NCBI RefSeq assembly: GCF_000283155.1
Contig: NW_004454177.1
Location: forward strand, 29,438,997 to 29,502,996
Length of the DNA: 64,000 nt
Direction of reading: 5' to 3'
Source: Ceratotherium simum simum
Taxonomy: Eukaryota; Chordata; Mammalia; Perissodactyla; Rhinocerotidae
Below, one piece after another: positions 33,621-45,330 of this stretch (positions are counted from its first letter, which is position 1; each line of letters opens with the position of its first letter). The notes under the pieces were generated by a model. That model did no database searches. It worked only from the letters and a program-made list of their open reading frames with translations, and was not told the DNA's origin. The translations under genes were made by a program, and so were the position numbers.

Positions 33621-36299
33621 ACTTTAACTCAATGCTATATGAACTTGCCACAAATATAGTAAGGCCTTAAAATGTTTTTATTGAAGGAATGATTAATAAT
33701 TACTTCAATAACAATGTTTTATATAACATACACAGAACAGCAAGATGTAGATACATAGGCTGAACTATTGTTATTTATCACATATATATGAATTATAGTA
33801 ACATTCTATTAATATCAACAGTCATCAAAAGTAGAAGTATGGAGAAAAACTACAAAAGAACCATCCTTAGTAATTATTATTATTAACATTATTAGCATTA
33901 TTTACATTGCAATGGCAATGTCAGGACTCTTTCCTAATTTCTACTTTCTCCTGTTTTTAACTTGACTCTGTGCTTTAGGCTATAGAAGACTCTAACTGAA
34001 TAAGAGAAATTATTGTATTTGCATAGTGCCAAGAAAATTAAAGGAATTTACTGATATGATCAGTTCTGCAAACATGTTCCAAAAAACAAGAAGCCTCAAG
34101 ATTTCCATTCTCTCTGCAAATGGTGGTGAGATCCACATTTGCCCAGTTAGCCTCTCCCCTCTTCTGCTGCTGCTCAACACGGACAAAAAGGACTTCTTTA
34201 TAGAGAAATATTGCTCTCCCATTAAATAGATTCCTTCAAAATGACAAAGTTATGCAATAAAGGCACGTTATGATCTATTTCTCCAGGCCTCACTACCTAA
34301 ATTATTGGGAGCTAGATTGGGCTGGGCTGGCCTTACAGGTGGTTTTCAATAGGCGTATACTCACACGGCGTGGAGTTAGGGTTATGGAAAGACTTTCCCT
34401 CCTTCTACTAATTCACCGCACAATCCCTAGGTATATTCCCCCCTTCAAGTCGACAGGAGCTTCAATGCCCATTATTATATCCAGTGTTTTGATTAAAGAT
34501 GTTATCTAATATTTTAGAAACCCATACGTTCTAAAATTTAAAGCAAGACTTTTAATAAAAAAGTATTATAATGTCATTGTAAGTATCTTAGGGATTCTAT
34601 TTATTTTGACTGTGGCTAATGAGGTATTATGAATTTTATCATTTGAATTATGTTGGTAACTGGAAATAGCTGAGCATGTTGTATGTGAATATGATTTTAT
34701 TTTACATACTGTATAATAGTGTGCTCGTGTCAAATTGTGTTCTATGTTTAGTATTTCTTTGGTAGTTTTTTTCATTAATATTACGATTTATGTTACAAAT
34801 ATAATTCCACTTGCATATGGAAAAATGGCGCCCGCTAGAGGGGACCTAAGTCTTCTCTACTGTTCTTGAGGGTATTGCAGCAAATTTTGGTTTGATCATT
34901 ATTCCAACCTTAATAAGTCGCAAGGAACAAAATGGCCTCAATGGATCCAAAGATAGTCGTCTTCTTCTTTGACCCAAGGTTATTAATTGAACTTCCAGGG
35001 CCTATGAGGATGTGAAGATTAACTCGGACAGCCTGTAATTCACGTTGTCTTGGGCTAACCTTAGGTCTACTGGTTTTCTGACTTTTTCTATCCCAAGATC
35101 AAAGCCTTGATAGGCAGTCCATAACTGCCGCTGCAGGCATCAATCCAAAATTTTCATCTTCAGCTAGCCCCTGTTCCCCTTCTCTATTTCACAGAAATAT
35201 CAAAATAGTATAGAAACAATTTTTCCTAGCAAACATGTTCATAATAAGGGCATGGTATTGTTTTCATCAAAAATAAGAATTAAACTTTGAAATTCTTTGG
35301 AAATATTCAAGGCAGCTCTCAGACCCACTAATATCAGAGATCTTACCAATTTCAGTTCACAGAGGTCTTTTAAATAGGCCACAAATAAAAGGTAGAGAGT
35401 GAAAGTTTTATAGCATCTGCTTCCTTCTAGCACACCCTCCTTCCTTTGTCTATAAGCCAAATATTTATAGTATATTCCTTCGTATGTATTTTAACTCAGT
35501 AAATGAAACTTTGTGTTTTATCTACATTAAATTTCAGGGCCAATTATCATTGCCTATTTGAAGTCATTATTTACAGCCCTTTATAGATATAAAAATTGTA
35601 TCATGAGAGAGTATTTATAGAACTAATACCTCCAACAGTAATGGTTATTACAAGCAAGCACAAAGAATGCATGACGTCTTATTAAAGTGTTTACAAAATT
35701 TTGAAATTAAGGCTTTCAGCACAGTCTTTCTTGGGTCTGGCAGTTTGAGAATGAGCATAATTGACTTTTGCCTAGAAGCATCTTAAGTTAAACAATTTTT
35801 CTGTGATTTCTCCAGAGCTTTCGGTTTCCAGGCACAGTTTAGGGTGGCCTTGGAGCTGTGGGAACTTCTCTGTTAAAACAATAACTGTTGCTGTTCCTGG
35901 CAGACGCTTTGAATTTTCATCTTGTTAAATGATAAGAAATTGAAGTTCTTCTGTTCGGTCTGGGAATCAAAGATTCTGCAAGGACCTGACAGAAACAAAG
36001 TTCTGAGTAGGAGAAGGACAATATGAGCTCTGGATATTTACCAATAAAAAGTGTTTTTGTTTTTTTTTTACATAACAATGAAAGTTTTATCACAATTTAT
36101 TGTAATTACTTGCTTGATTTCTTTTTGCCAAAATGATCTTCATGTTTTCATTCTATTTATCTTCTCCAAACATGGTAGTGTGTGGCACATTGTAATGTTT
36201 TGAACAGATGAATGAATCAAAGTATAAAACAGTTCCACGTAGAAGTGCAGTAAGTTTATCTGGATTCCTGGAATAACAGTGAGAAACTAAGTTCTTTTT
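33621..36299. other. Unassigned stretch (2.7 kb)
   Basis: Contains somewhat GC-richer segments (34.28-34.50 and 34.83-35.17 kb) that I cannot assign to any repeat or gene. Short frames overlap on both strands. No exon signature. Confidence 0.5.
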
Positions 36300-36475
36300 C
36301 TACAAGCCTGTTTTTCTTTTTCTTTTTTTTTTTGTCTTTTTTAAAAATGTGGTATTATTAACTATAATCACAAAGCTGTGCATTCGCTCTCCAGAACTTA
36401 TTTATCTTCTAACTGCAAGTTTGTACCCTTTGACCAACATCTCCCTAATTCCTGCAAGCTTATTTTTTCCTTACA
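36300..36475 (-). repeat. Old L1 3' UTR fragment, inverted
   Basis: T-run, then TATTAACTATAATCACAAAG, CTCCAGAACTTATTTATCTT and GTTTGTACCCTTTGACCAAC, the complement of an L1M 3' UTR. Confidence 0.7.
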
Positions 36476-36479
36476 TTTT

Positions 36480-36990
36480 GAATATATGTGAACAAAGTCA
36501 CCATCAACCTACCGGACTGTCAAAACCAAACCTGAATTATCATAAATATCTCCTTTTTTCCTCCCATCTTCAATTTATACTCATCATCAGGTCTTATCTA
36601 CTTTATCTCATATTTTTTTCACCTAGTCCAATGCTCCCACTATCTCAGTTATCCCTTAGAACTTGAACTTTGACTGTAGTCTTCCAATTTGTCTCCCTCT
36701 CATAGTTATTCTCTGCCTCCAATACAACCTCACTTGCAATCTGACATAAACTTTTTTTTGTTATAATTTCTATTCTTCTTTCAAGTTTCAGTTTATTCTT
36801 AATATCTCCAAGAGGTCTCCTTTACTCCTTACCCTTGCTCAGAAATCGATTTATATAGTCTTCCCCTGAAATCCCATACTCTCCCTGTGAATATGTCTAC
36901 CGTGACACATATCACATTGTTTTAATCTTCTGACTCTTCCATTGGAATGCAAATTCTTTAACATCAAGAATAAAATATTCAATTGAATAG
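36480..36990 (+). repeat. L2 fragment, sense
   Basis: TTTGACTGTAGTCTTCCAAT, TTGTCTCCCTCTCATAGTTA and CTCTTCCATTGGAATGCAAA match the L2 consensus in order. The 105-codon frame at 36349-36666 crosses from the L1 piece into this one and is accidental. Confidence 0.6.
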
Positions 36991-37255
36991 ATTCCCATAT
37001 AGAAGTCATAGACAAATATTACTCATTCAGTAAATATTTGATGCATAACTAAATGAATTAAAAATGGAATTAATAAGTGCACTATGAGAACTGTTGCAGT
37101 AATACCTTAGGATTGCTTCAGAAAATAGTCATGAAGTCCCAAGCTAGGATGAGACCTTCATATCTTTTATTATAACATTTTATCAAATGCCCAGTATTGG
37201 GAGCTGACCATTTCAAATCAGTCATCTGGGGGAGAAAGATGCTGGACTCTAGACC

Positions 37256-37484
37256 CAGCAAAGTCAGCAAACCTTTACTGTAAAATGTTCTATAGTAATA
37301 GTTTTTAGGCTTTGAGGGCCATAAAGCCTCTGTCACAATTACTCAGCTCTATCATTGTAGCAGGAAAAAAACCATAGACAATATGTAACTTAATGGGCAT
37401 GACTGAGTTCCCATAAAACTTTATTCACAAATACAGGGATCTCCTGGGATTTAGCCCTCAGGGGCTGTAGTTTGTAGACCCCTG
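37256..37484 (-). mobile_element. hAT-type MITE remnant (229 bp)
   Basis: Ends are CAGCAAAGTCAGCAAAC and the complement of CAGGGGTCTACAAACTAC. Internal TTTTTAGGCTTTGAGGGCCA, CATAGACAATATGTAACTTA and CATAAAACTTTATTCACAAA identify the widespread short hAT element with a 'ggtcggcaaac'-type terminus. An 8-bp target duplication is not convincing. Confidence 0.65.
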
Positions 37485-38267
37485 CTACAGAGCTGTGGAA
37501 AGGAATACTCATTAGTAACAATGTGTAGAAATATGATCAAATATATATATTGATCTTGTATCCTGCAAGCTTGCTGCACGTGTTTATTACTCTAATAATT
37601 TGTGTGTATGTATATGGATTCCTTAGGATTTTATATATAAAAGATCATGTGAGTACAGAGATAGTTTTACTTCCTCCTTTCCAATTCACATGACTTTTAT
37701 TTCTTTGTCATGCCTAATTATCCTGACTGGAACCTCCAGTACAAGGACATTCTTGTCTTGTTCCTTATATAAGGGAGAAAATATTCAGTCTTTCATCATT
37801 AAGTATGATGTTGGCTGTTGGGTTTTTTTGGGGGGTTGAAACCTCTTATCAGGTTGAGAAAGCTTCCATCTACGTCCAGTTTGATGAGTGTTTTTTTTTT
37901 TTTTAATCATGAAAGGGTATTGGATTTTGTCAAATGCCTTTTCTGTATCTATTTAGATGATCATATGATTTTTTCTTTTATTGTATTAATATAGTGTATT
38001 GCATTGATTGATTTTTAGATATTAAATCAGCCTTCCATTCCAGAGATAAGTCCCACTTGGTCACAACTTTAATCTTTTTTATATGTTACTAGATTTGGTT
38101 TGCTAGTATTTTGTTGGGAATTTTTACATCTATATTCATAAGAGAAATATATACACAGTTTTCTTGTGATATATTTGTCTGTTTTCAATATCAGATAATA
38201 AACACTTCCTGGAATTATCTAGGAAATGTCCTCCCCCACTCCTAATTTTTTGGGAAGAGTTTGTGAA

Positions 38268-38286
38268 AGATGATGATGATGATGAT
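38268..38286. repeat. (GAT)n microsatellite
   Basis: GATGATGATGATGATGATT inside the old L1. Confidence 0.8.
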
Positions 38287-39115
38287 TTTACTTCTACAGC
38301 GTTGGTAGTGATATCTTCTTTTATTCCTGATTTGAGTAATTTCAGTTCTCTCTTTTGGGATTAGTCTAGCTAAGGTTTAGTCAATTTTGTCCTTCTTTCC
38401 ACTGAATCGAATTTTGGTTTTGTTAAATTTCTCAATTGTTTTCTATTCTCTATTTTAGATATTTCCGTTCTAATATTTATTATTCTTTTTCTTCTACTTG
38501 GTTTAGTTTAGTTTACTCTTCTTTTTCTAGTTCTTAGTGGGGGAAGTTTAGGATACTGAGGAGACTTTCTTCTTTTTTAACATAAGCATGTAAAGCTATC
38601 AATTTCACTCTGAACATTATTTTTGTCACATTGGTGAATTTTGGTATGTTTGTTTTGATTTTCATTCATCTCAAAGAATTTTCTACTTTCTCTTTTGATT
38701 TCTTCTTTTACCTGTTGTTTCTTTAGAAGTGTGTTGTTTAATACTATATATTTGTGAATTTACCAAATTTTCTTCCTTTATTTATATCTAAATTAATAGT
38801 ATTTTCTTCAGAGAACATACTTGGTATAATTTTAATCCTTTTAATTTTACTGAGCCTTGTTTTTTGGTCTAATATATGGTCTGTCTGATTATAGCATTGT
38901 TCATGATTTCTCTTTCCTTGTTGATCTTCTGCCTTGTTCTTTCCAATGAAGGTGCTACACTCCAGTTATTAATATTTAATTCCTCATTCTTCTCTCCAGT
39001 TCTGTTTGTTCCTTATATTTTGGGACTCTGTTGTTCGAAGCATATATATTTTTAATTGTTATGTCTTCATGATAGATTTACCCTTAAATCCTTATTAGAT
39101 GTCATTAATTGTGGT

Positions 39116-39158
39116 AACTATTTTTTCTTTTTTTTTAACAGTTTTTATTTATTTATTT

Positions 39159-39197
<39 letters not shown>

Positions 39198-39482
39198 AAG
39201 ATCAGCCCTGAGCTAACATCCATGCTAATCCTCCTCTTTTTGCTGAGGAAGACTGGCTCTGAGCTAACATCTATTGCCAATCCTCCTCTTTTTTTCCCCA
39301 AAGCCCCAGTAGATAGTTGTATGTCATAGTTGCACATCCTTCTAGTTGCTGTATGTGGGACGCGGCCTCAGCATGGCTGGAGAAGCGGTGCATTGGTGCG
39401 TGCCTAGGATCTGAACCCGGGCCGCCAGTAGTGGAGCGTGTGCACTTAACCGCTAGGTGGGCCGGCCCAACAACTTTTTCTT
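39116..39482 (-). mobile_element. Composite ERE SINE with (TG)n, inverted, nested in L1
   Basis: Order: T/A-rich tail, (TG)n at 39163-39192, then two copies of the GAGGAAGA…GAGCTAACATC block (39194-39297). Next is the CCCAGTAGATAGTTGTATG block also seen at 32.2 kb, ATGTGGGACGCGGCCTCAGC, the tRNA-like head and GGGCCGGCCC. Flanks AACTATTTTTTCTT and AACAACTTTTTCTT are candidate target duplications. Old L1 sequence continues on both sides. It joins both tail types found separately in the other EREs. Confidence 0.93.
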
Positions 39483-39582
39483 AAAGTCTATTTTATCTGA
39501 TATCTGTATTTTTTTTATTATTGTATTTATTTTCTATTTATCGTGTTTGTTTTATTCAATCTCTTCCTTTGGATTGGAGTGG

Positions 39583-42500
39583 GATACAGACTTTGGTACT
39601 GAGAGTAATTCTAGAGGAACAGAATCATAAGAACGTTTTCTGAATTGGTTCTGGTGTTTCTGGAATTGGTTCTCAAAGCTGCTTAGTATTAAAGGAACTA
39701 ATGACTCTATTTCCAATGGTAAAGGGGACATTGATATATCATGGTGAATGTGGCACAAGTATGCAAAATATCACCATTGGATACTCCTAATCACATATTT
39801 ATAAAAGATAATATTCTGGGTCACCTTGTATTTGATACCTTAGAACATTTTTGTCAAATTATCCAGTAAAAGGAAATGGGCCAATTAATCCTGATAGTGC
39901 CAGAAAAAAATAAAGAAAAAGAATGGATGAGCTCAGGGCTTCAAATTATCAGTTCAAGCTCCACATTAATGACCTGAAAATTTCCATGTCTGCCCTGAGA
40001 GAAATCCTCATTTCTCGTAGCCCTGGAGCTGAGATTTCTGAAACACCTAGACTCTTATTCTGTGAATGGCCGAATTACAATGCAAATTGAATTCCCAACC
40101 TCACAGCATATATGCTATTAAATGAGATCATTGATTTGGAAGGAATGGGATCTTGAAAACTGGAATGGGGTAATATGGGCTGATTCTGATGAAGCAGGAA
40201 ACATTGACTTCCTAAATTCTGTTCAGTCTTTTTTGCTAGTAGAAGCTGCCCATCTACCCTGTTTGAGAGACAGACTCAAAACGTCACTGTAGTGTACCAA
40301 TCAGAGTTGGGGCTTATAAACTTAAGATAATCAATAGAATTTTATCTCAAGTTCATCTCACAGTGGGTCTAGAGTCCACCCAACCCCATCCAGTAGTTAT
40401 GTCCCCAGTTCCAGAATGCATGACTGGAATAGACATACTCAGCAACTGGCAAAATCTCTACATTGGTTCCCTGACTTATGAATTGAGGGCTATGATGGTA
40501 GGAAAGGGCAGGTAGAAGCCACTAGAAGTGCCTCTAACTAGGAACATAGTAAACCAAAAACAATATTACATTCCTGGAGGGATTACAGAGATCAGTGCCA
40601 CCCTTAAGGACTTGAAAGATCTGGAGGGTAGTGATTCCCACCACATCCCCATTCAGTTCACTTATTTGACCTGTGCAGAGAATGAATGGATCTTGGAGAA
40701 TGATGGTGGGTTATCATAAACTTAACCACATGGTGACTCTAATTGCAGCTCCTGTGCCAGATGTGGTTTTATTGCTTGAGCAAATTAACACATTCCCTGC
40801 TACCTAATATGTAGCTATTGATTTGGAAAGTGATTTTTGTTGTTTTGTTGTTGTCGGTAAAGACCACAGAAGCAGTTTGCTCTCAGCCAAGGTCACAAAT
40901 ATGCCTTCACTGTCCTATCTCAGGGCTATATCAACTCTCCAACCATATATCACAATTTAGTTTGCAGGGATCTTGACTGCCTTTCCCTTCTACAAGATAT
41001 CACATTGGTCCGTTACATTGACGACATTATGCTGATTAGATCTAGTGAGCAAGAAGTAGCAATTACCTTAGACGTATTAGTAAGACATTTACGTGTCATA
41101 GGATCCAACGGTGTGGGACAAGTTAAGATATCCCCTTAAGATGAAGAATGAGTTGTTGCATCTGGCCACTCCTACAATCAAAACATTAGCGTAATGTCTA
41201 GTGGGCCAATTTAGATTTTGGAGGCAGCACATACTTCATTTGAGTGTGTTAGTCTGGTCCATTTACCTAGTAACCTGAAAAGCTCCTAGTTCTGAGCGGG
41301 GCCCGGAGCAGCAAAAGGCTCTGAAACAGGTCTAGGTTGCCATGCAAGGTGCTCTGTCACTTGGTCCACAACAATCCAGCAGATTCAATAATATTTGAAG
41401 TGTCAGTGTCAGATACGGATTCTGTCTGGGGCCTGTGGCAGTCTCCCACAGATAAATTACAGCACAGACTCTCAGGATTTTTGAGCAAAGGCTTGGCATC
41501 CTCTGTGGATAACTACTCTCCTTTTAAGCAACAACTTTTGACTTGCTACTGGGCGTTAGTAGAGACTGAATGCTTAACCATGGGCCACCAAGTTACTATG
41601 CAGTCTGAGATGCCTATCTTAAACTGGATGTTGTACGATCCATTGAGCCATAAAGCTGGGTGTGTTCAGAAGCACTCCATCATCAAATGGAAGTGGTATA
41701 TACAAGATCAGGCTCAAGCAGGTCCTTAATGCACAAATAAGTTACATGAGGAAGTGGCCCAAATGTCCACGATCCCTACTCCAGCTACATTATCTTCTTT
41801 CTTCCAGCTTGTACCTATGGTCTCAGAGAGAGTTCCCTATGATCATTTTACTAAGGAAGAGACATTTTGGGCCTGGTTTACAGATCTTACAGATAGTTCT
41901 GCATGATATGAAAGCACCTCCCCAAAATAGACACTACAGTCCCTTTCTGGAACATTCCTGAAGAACAGTGGTGAAGAGAATTTCTCGTAGTGGGTACAAT
42001 CTTGAACAATGCATCTGGTTGTTCATTTTGCTTGAAAGGAGAAGTAGCCAGATATACGAGTGTATATTGATTTATGGACTGTGGCCTATGATTTGCTCAT
42101 TAGTCAGGCACTTGGAAGGAACATGATTGAAAAATTGGTGGTAAGCAGGTCTGGGGAAGATGTATGTAGATAGACCTCTCTGAATGGGCAAAAAGTGTGA
42201 AGATATTTGTGTCTCATGTGAATGTTCAGCTAAGTGTTACATCAGCAGAAAGGGATTTTAATAATCAAGTGGATAGAATGATCTATATTGTGCAGACCAG
42301 TCAGCCTTTCCCCCCAGGCATTTTTGCCTCTGCCCAGTGGGTGCAAATAGAGATTATATATGAGCTCAGAAATATAAACCAATAAACCGCTTACCAGTGC
42401 TGACCTGGCTATAGTCACTGGTGATTGCTCAATCTGCCCACAGAGACCAACACTGAGTCCCCACTATGGCGCCATTCCCTGGGTCCATCTGGTAACAGGT

Positions 42501-42697
42501 TGATTACATTGGACTGCTTCTATAATGAAAATGGTAGCACTGTATTCTTACTGGGATAGATACTTTCTCTGGAGTTAATACTTTTTCAGCTGTACACAAG
42601 ATAATTGTATCACGTTAAGCAGAAGTATTGTCTTTATTTGGAGATTAAGTATGATTTAAGGAGATGCATATGGGTGCCAAGTTAACATGGGTAGGAC
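39583..42697 (+). mobile_element. ERVL-type endogenous retrovirus internal region (decayed)
   Basis: Begins at or within a few bases of the primer-binding region (ACTTTGGTACTGAGAG, the pattern that directly follows an ERVL LTR). It runs through gag/protease-like and pol-like sequence to the 3' LTR at 42698. ERVL elements are ancient class III endogenous retroviruses of placental mammals. Here the coding region carries many frameshifts and stops, and I see no envelope gene. Only a few bases could remain of a 5' LTR. It interrupts the old inverted L1. Confidence 0.85.
40530..42660 (+). pseudogene. ERVL pol remnant: RT, RNase H and integrase segments
   Basis: Ancient pol pseudogene. The reverse-transcriptase region spans about 40.53-41.33 kb with the catalytic YIDD box at 41014-41025. 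An RNase H-like segment follows at about 41.33-41.75 kb (130-codon frame at 41337-41729). An integrase-like segment follows at about 41.95-42.65 kb, including the zinc-binding region after 42.2 kb. Frame changes and stops separate all parts, including within RT between 40.72 and 40.90 kb, so no product is possible. Domain order is that of retroviral pol; the ERVL assignment rests on the RT and RNase H flavour and on the LTR. Confidence 0.82.
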
Positions 42698-43084
42698 TGT
42701 GATGGTTAATTTTATGTGTCAATTAGGTTAGGTTATAGTACCCAGGTATTTAATCAGGCACCAATCTAGGTGTTGCTGTGAAGTTATTTTGTAGATATAG
42801 TTAACATCTATAATCAGTTGATTTAAATAATGGAGATTACCCTTAATAATATAGATAGGACTCATCCTATATGTTGCAGCCCTTAAAAGCAAAAACAGAG
42901 GTTTCCTGGAAAACAAGAATTCTGCCTCAAGACTACAGCATAGCTCCTGCCTGAGTTTCCTGCCTGCCAGCTTACTCTGCAAATTTTGGACTTGCCAGCC
43001 CTCACAATCATGTGAGCCACTTCTTTAAAGTGTATATCTTAAAAGATATTGATTCTGTTTCTCTGGAGAACCCTGACTGATATA
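42698..43084 (+). mobile_element. ERVL 3' LTR (MLT2-like)
   Basis: Starts TGTGATGGTTAATTTTATGT and ends CTGGAGAACCCTGACTGATA, typical of ERVL (MLT2-group) LTRs. The body holds TTGCCAGCCCTCACAATCAT and a weak polyadenylation region. It is directly downstream of the integrase remnant and followed by resumed old L1 sequence at about 43085. Confidence 0.8.
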
Positions 43085-43552
43085 AAGTGTGTACTCCATT
43101 TACTTTTTAATGTAATTACTGATTCAGTAGGATTTATGCCGGTTATTGTGCTATTCATTTATTTTTGTTCCTCTATTTTTCCATTATCCCCTTATTTTAA
43201 TTAAATAAAGATTTATCTAGTATGCTAGTTTAATTAATTTTGTTTTTTACGATACATTTTGAAATTTTCTTAATTGTTTCCCTGGGGATTACAATTTACA
43301 TCTTAAAATTATCTAGTTCCAATTAATATCAATTTAATTTTAATAATACACAAAAATTTACTCCAATATAACTCTGTTTTCTCCTTTGTACTATTATTGC
43401 CAAACAAATTACTTCTTTATACACTATAATCCCATTAACACAGTTTTATAATTATTGCATTATACAGTTGTCTTTTAAATAAGGAGAAAAAGGAGTTACA
43501 AACAAAAATGCATTGTTTTCTTATTGAAAATGGACGTTTTAGATAATATTAC
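43085..43552 (-). mobile_element. Old L1, inverted (middle part of split L1)
   Basis: CTCCATTTACTTTTTAATGT, AATTACTGATTCAGTAGGAT, CCCTGGGGATTACAATTTAC and AAGGAGAAAAAGGAGTTAC continue the complement of the same L1 from the point where it stopped at 39582. This supports ERVL insertion into it. Confidence 0.8.
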
Positions 43553-43705
43553 ATTTTGGATCTTTGGTGACTTTTGTGGTTCCATACAAATTTTAGGATT
43601 ACTTTTTCTATTTCTGTGAAAAATGCCATGGGAATTTTCACAGGGATTGCATTGAATCTGTAAGTTGTTTTGGGTAGCATAGACATTTAAAAATATTATT
43701 CCAAG
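43553..43705 (-). mobile_element. Inverted 5' segment of a twin-primed L1
   Basis: On the minus strand this reads L1 ORF2 sequence ending at the block complementary to GTGGTTCCATACAAATTTTA. The sense copy to its right resumes at CAATCTTGAGAAAGAACTAC, only a few tens of bases downstream in the L1 consensus. Such a head inversion is the signature of twin priming during L1 integration. Confidence 0.85.
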
Positions 43706-45330
43706 CAATCTTGAGAAAGAACTACAAAGCTAGAGGCATCACACTTCCTGATTTCAAACTATATTACAAAGCTATAGTAATCAAAACAGTACAATATCAG
43801 CATAAAAACAGACACACAGATCAATGGGACAGGATACAGACCTCAGAAATAAACCTATACATGTGTGGTCAATTAAGTTACGAAAAAGAAGCCAAGAATA
43901 TACAATGGGAAAAGATGGTCTCTTCAATAAATGGTGCTGGGAAAACTGGATAGCCACATGCAAAAGAATGAAACCACCCCTATCTTATACCATACACAAA
44001 AATCAGCTCAAATATATTAATGGCTTCAATGTAAGACCTGAAACCATAAAACTCCTAGATGAAAACATTAGAGGATAAGCTCCTTGACATCAGTCTTGAC
44101 AATGAATGATTTTTTTAGATTTGACACCAAAAGCACAAGCAACAAAAACAAATATAAATAAGTGGGACTACATCAAACTAAAGCTTCTGCACAGCAAAGG
44201 AAACAATCAACAGAGTGAAAAGGCAACCTATGGTATGGGAGAAAATATTTGCAAATCACATGTCTAATGAGGGGTTTATATTTAAAATATGTAAAGAACT
44301 CATACAACTCAATAGCAAAAGAACAAACACTCTGATTTAAAAATGGGCAGAGAAATTGAATAGACTTTTTTCCAAAGAAAACATGCAAATTGCCAACAGA
44401 TACATGAAAAGGTATATCACTAATCAGTAGGGAAATGCAAATCAAAACCACTGTGAACTCTCCTCTCACACCTGTTAGAATCACTATCATTAAAAAGACA
44501 AGAGATAACAAGTGAAGGCAAGGACATGGAGAAAAGGGAACCCTTTTGCGTTGTTAGTAGGAATGTAAAATGGTGCCGCCACTGTGGAAAACAGTATGGA
44601 GATTCCTCAAAAAGTTAAAAATAGAACCACTATATGATCCAAGAATCCCACTTCTGGGTGTATATCCAAAGGAAATGAAAACGGGACCTCGAAGAGATAT
44701 GTGCATTCAAATGCTCTTTGCAGCATTATTCACAAAAGTCAAGGTATGGAAACAACCTAAATGTCCATCAATGGATGAATGGATAAAGGAGATGTGGTAC
44801 ACATACACACACACACAATGGAATATTATTCAGCCATGAGAAAAAGGAACATTTTGCTATTTGCAACAACACTGATAGAATTTAAGGACATAATACTAAG
44901 TGAAATAAGTCAGGCAGAGAAAGACACATACTGTATATCACACATACGTGGAATCTAAAAGGGCAGAACTCATAGAAACAGAGACTAGGATGGTGGTTGC
45001 CAGGGGCTAGAGCATGGGAGAAATGGAAAGATGTCAGTCAAAGATTACACACTTGCAGTGATAAGATGAATAAGTTCTGGGGATCTAAAGTACAGTACGG
45101 TGGTTATAGGTAATAATACTGTATTATGTACTTGAAATTTGCTAAGAAAATAGATTGTAAATGTTCTCACCACAAAAAATAAATGGTAATTATGTGGTGT
45201 GATGGAAGTGTTGGCTCATACTGTGGTTGTTATCATTTTGCAACATATAAGTGTATCACATCAACATGTTGCATACCTTAAACATAATGTTAAATGTCAA
45301 TTATATTTCAATAAAACTGGAAAAAAGTAA
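43706..45330 (+). mobile_element. L1 LINE 3' part, sense (twin-primed copy)
   Basis: Sense ORF2 carboxyl region from about 43706, ORF2 end near 44.95 kb, then a 3' UTR with AGGATGGTGGTTGCCAGGGG and TTATATTTCAATAAAACTGG and a short A-rich end at about 45.33 kb. The 3' UTR is of the L1M A/B kind, so the copy predates the equine-type L1 at 9.5 kb. Confidence 0.88.
43711..44950 (+). pseudogene. L1 ORF2p carboxyl-terminal remnant, frameshifted
   Basis: Recognisable pieces lie in different frames: '[15 protein letters not shown]' from 43.73 kb, '[17 protein letters not shown]' near 43.93 kb, 'NVRPETIKLLDENI' near 44.05 kb, and '[17 protein letters not shown]' to 'KQPKCPSMDEWIKEMWY' at 44.58-44.80 kb. 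Several frameshifts and stops separate them, and a (CA)n expansion sits near 44.80-44.82 kb. No product is expected. Confidence 0.88.

Larger units (their letters stand above)
37545..39582 (-). mobile_element. Old L1 ORF2 region, inverted (left part of split L1)
   Basis: Left to right this runs 3' to 5' through ORF2: TTGTATCCTGCAAGCTTGCT, TTACTTCCTCCTTTCCAATT, ATTGGATTTTGTCAAATGCC, GAATTTTGGTTTTGTTAAAT, TCTCAAAGAATTTTCTACTT, GAGAACATACTTGGTATAAT, TTATGTCTTCATGATAGATT. After the ERE come AAAGTCTATTTTATCTGATA and CCTTTGGATTGGAG. The L1 then continues at 43.09 kb. Many indels, no surviving frame. The L1 3' end is missing on the left side. Confidence 0.88.

Noticed and set aside
34270..34509. Possible nuclear mitochondrial insertion
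   Set aside because: I considered it because of the composition and a CCTAGGTATATTCCCCCC-like run, but the translated frame resembles no mitochondrial protein and no rRNA or tRNA landmark is visible.
44173..44511. 112-codon minus-strand frame
   Set aside because: Complement of the sense L1 ORF2 in the twin-primed copy.
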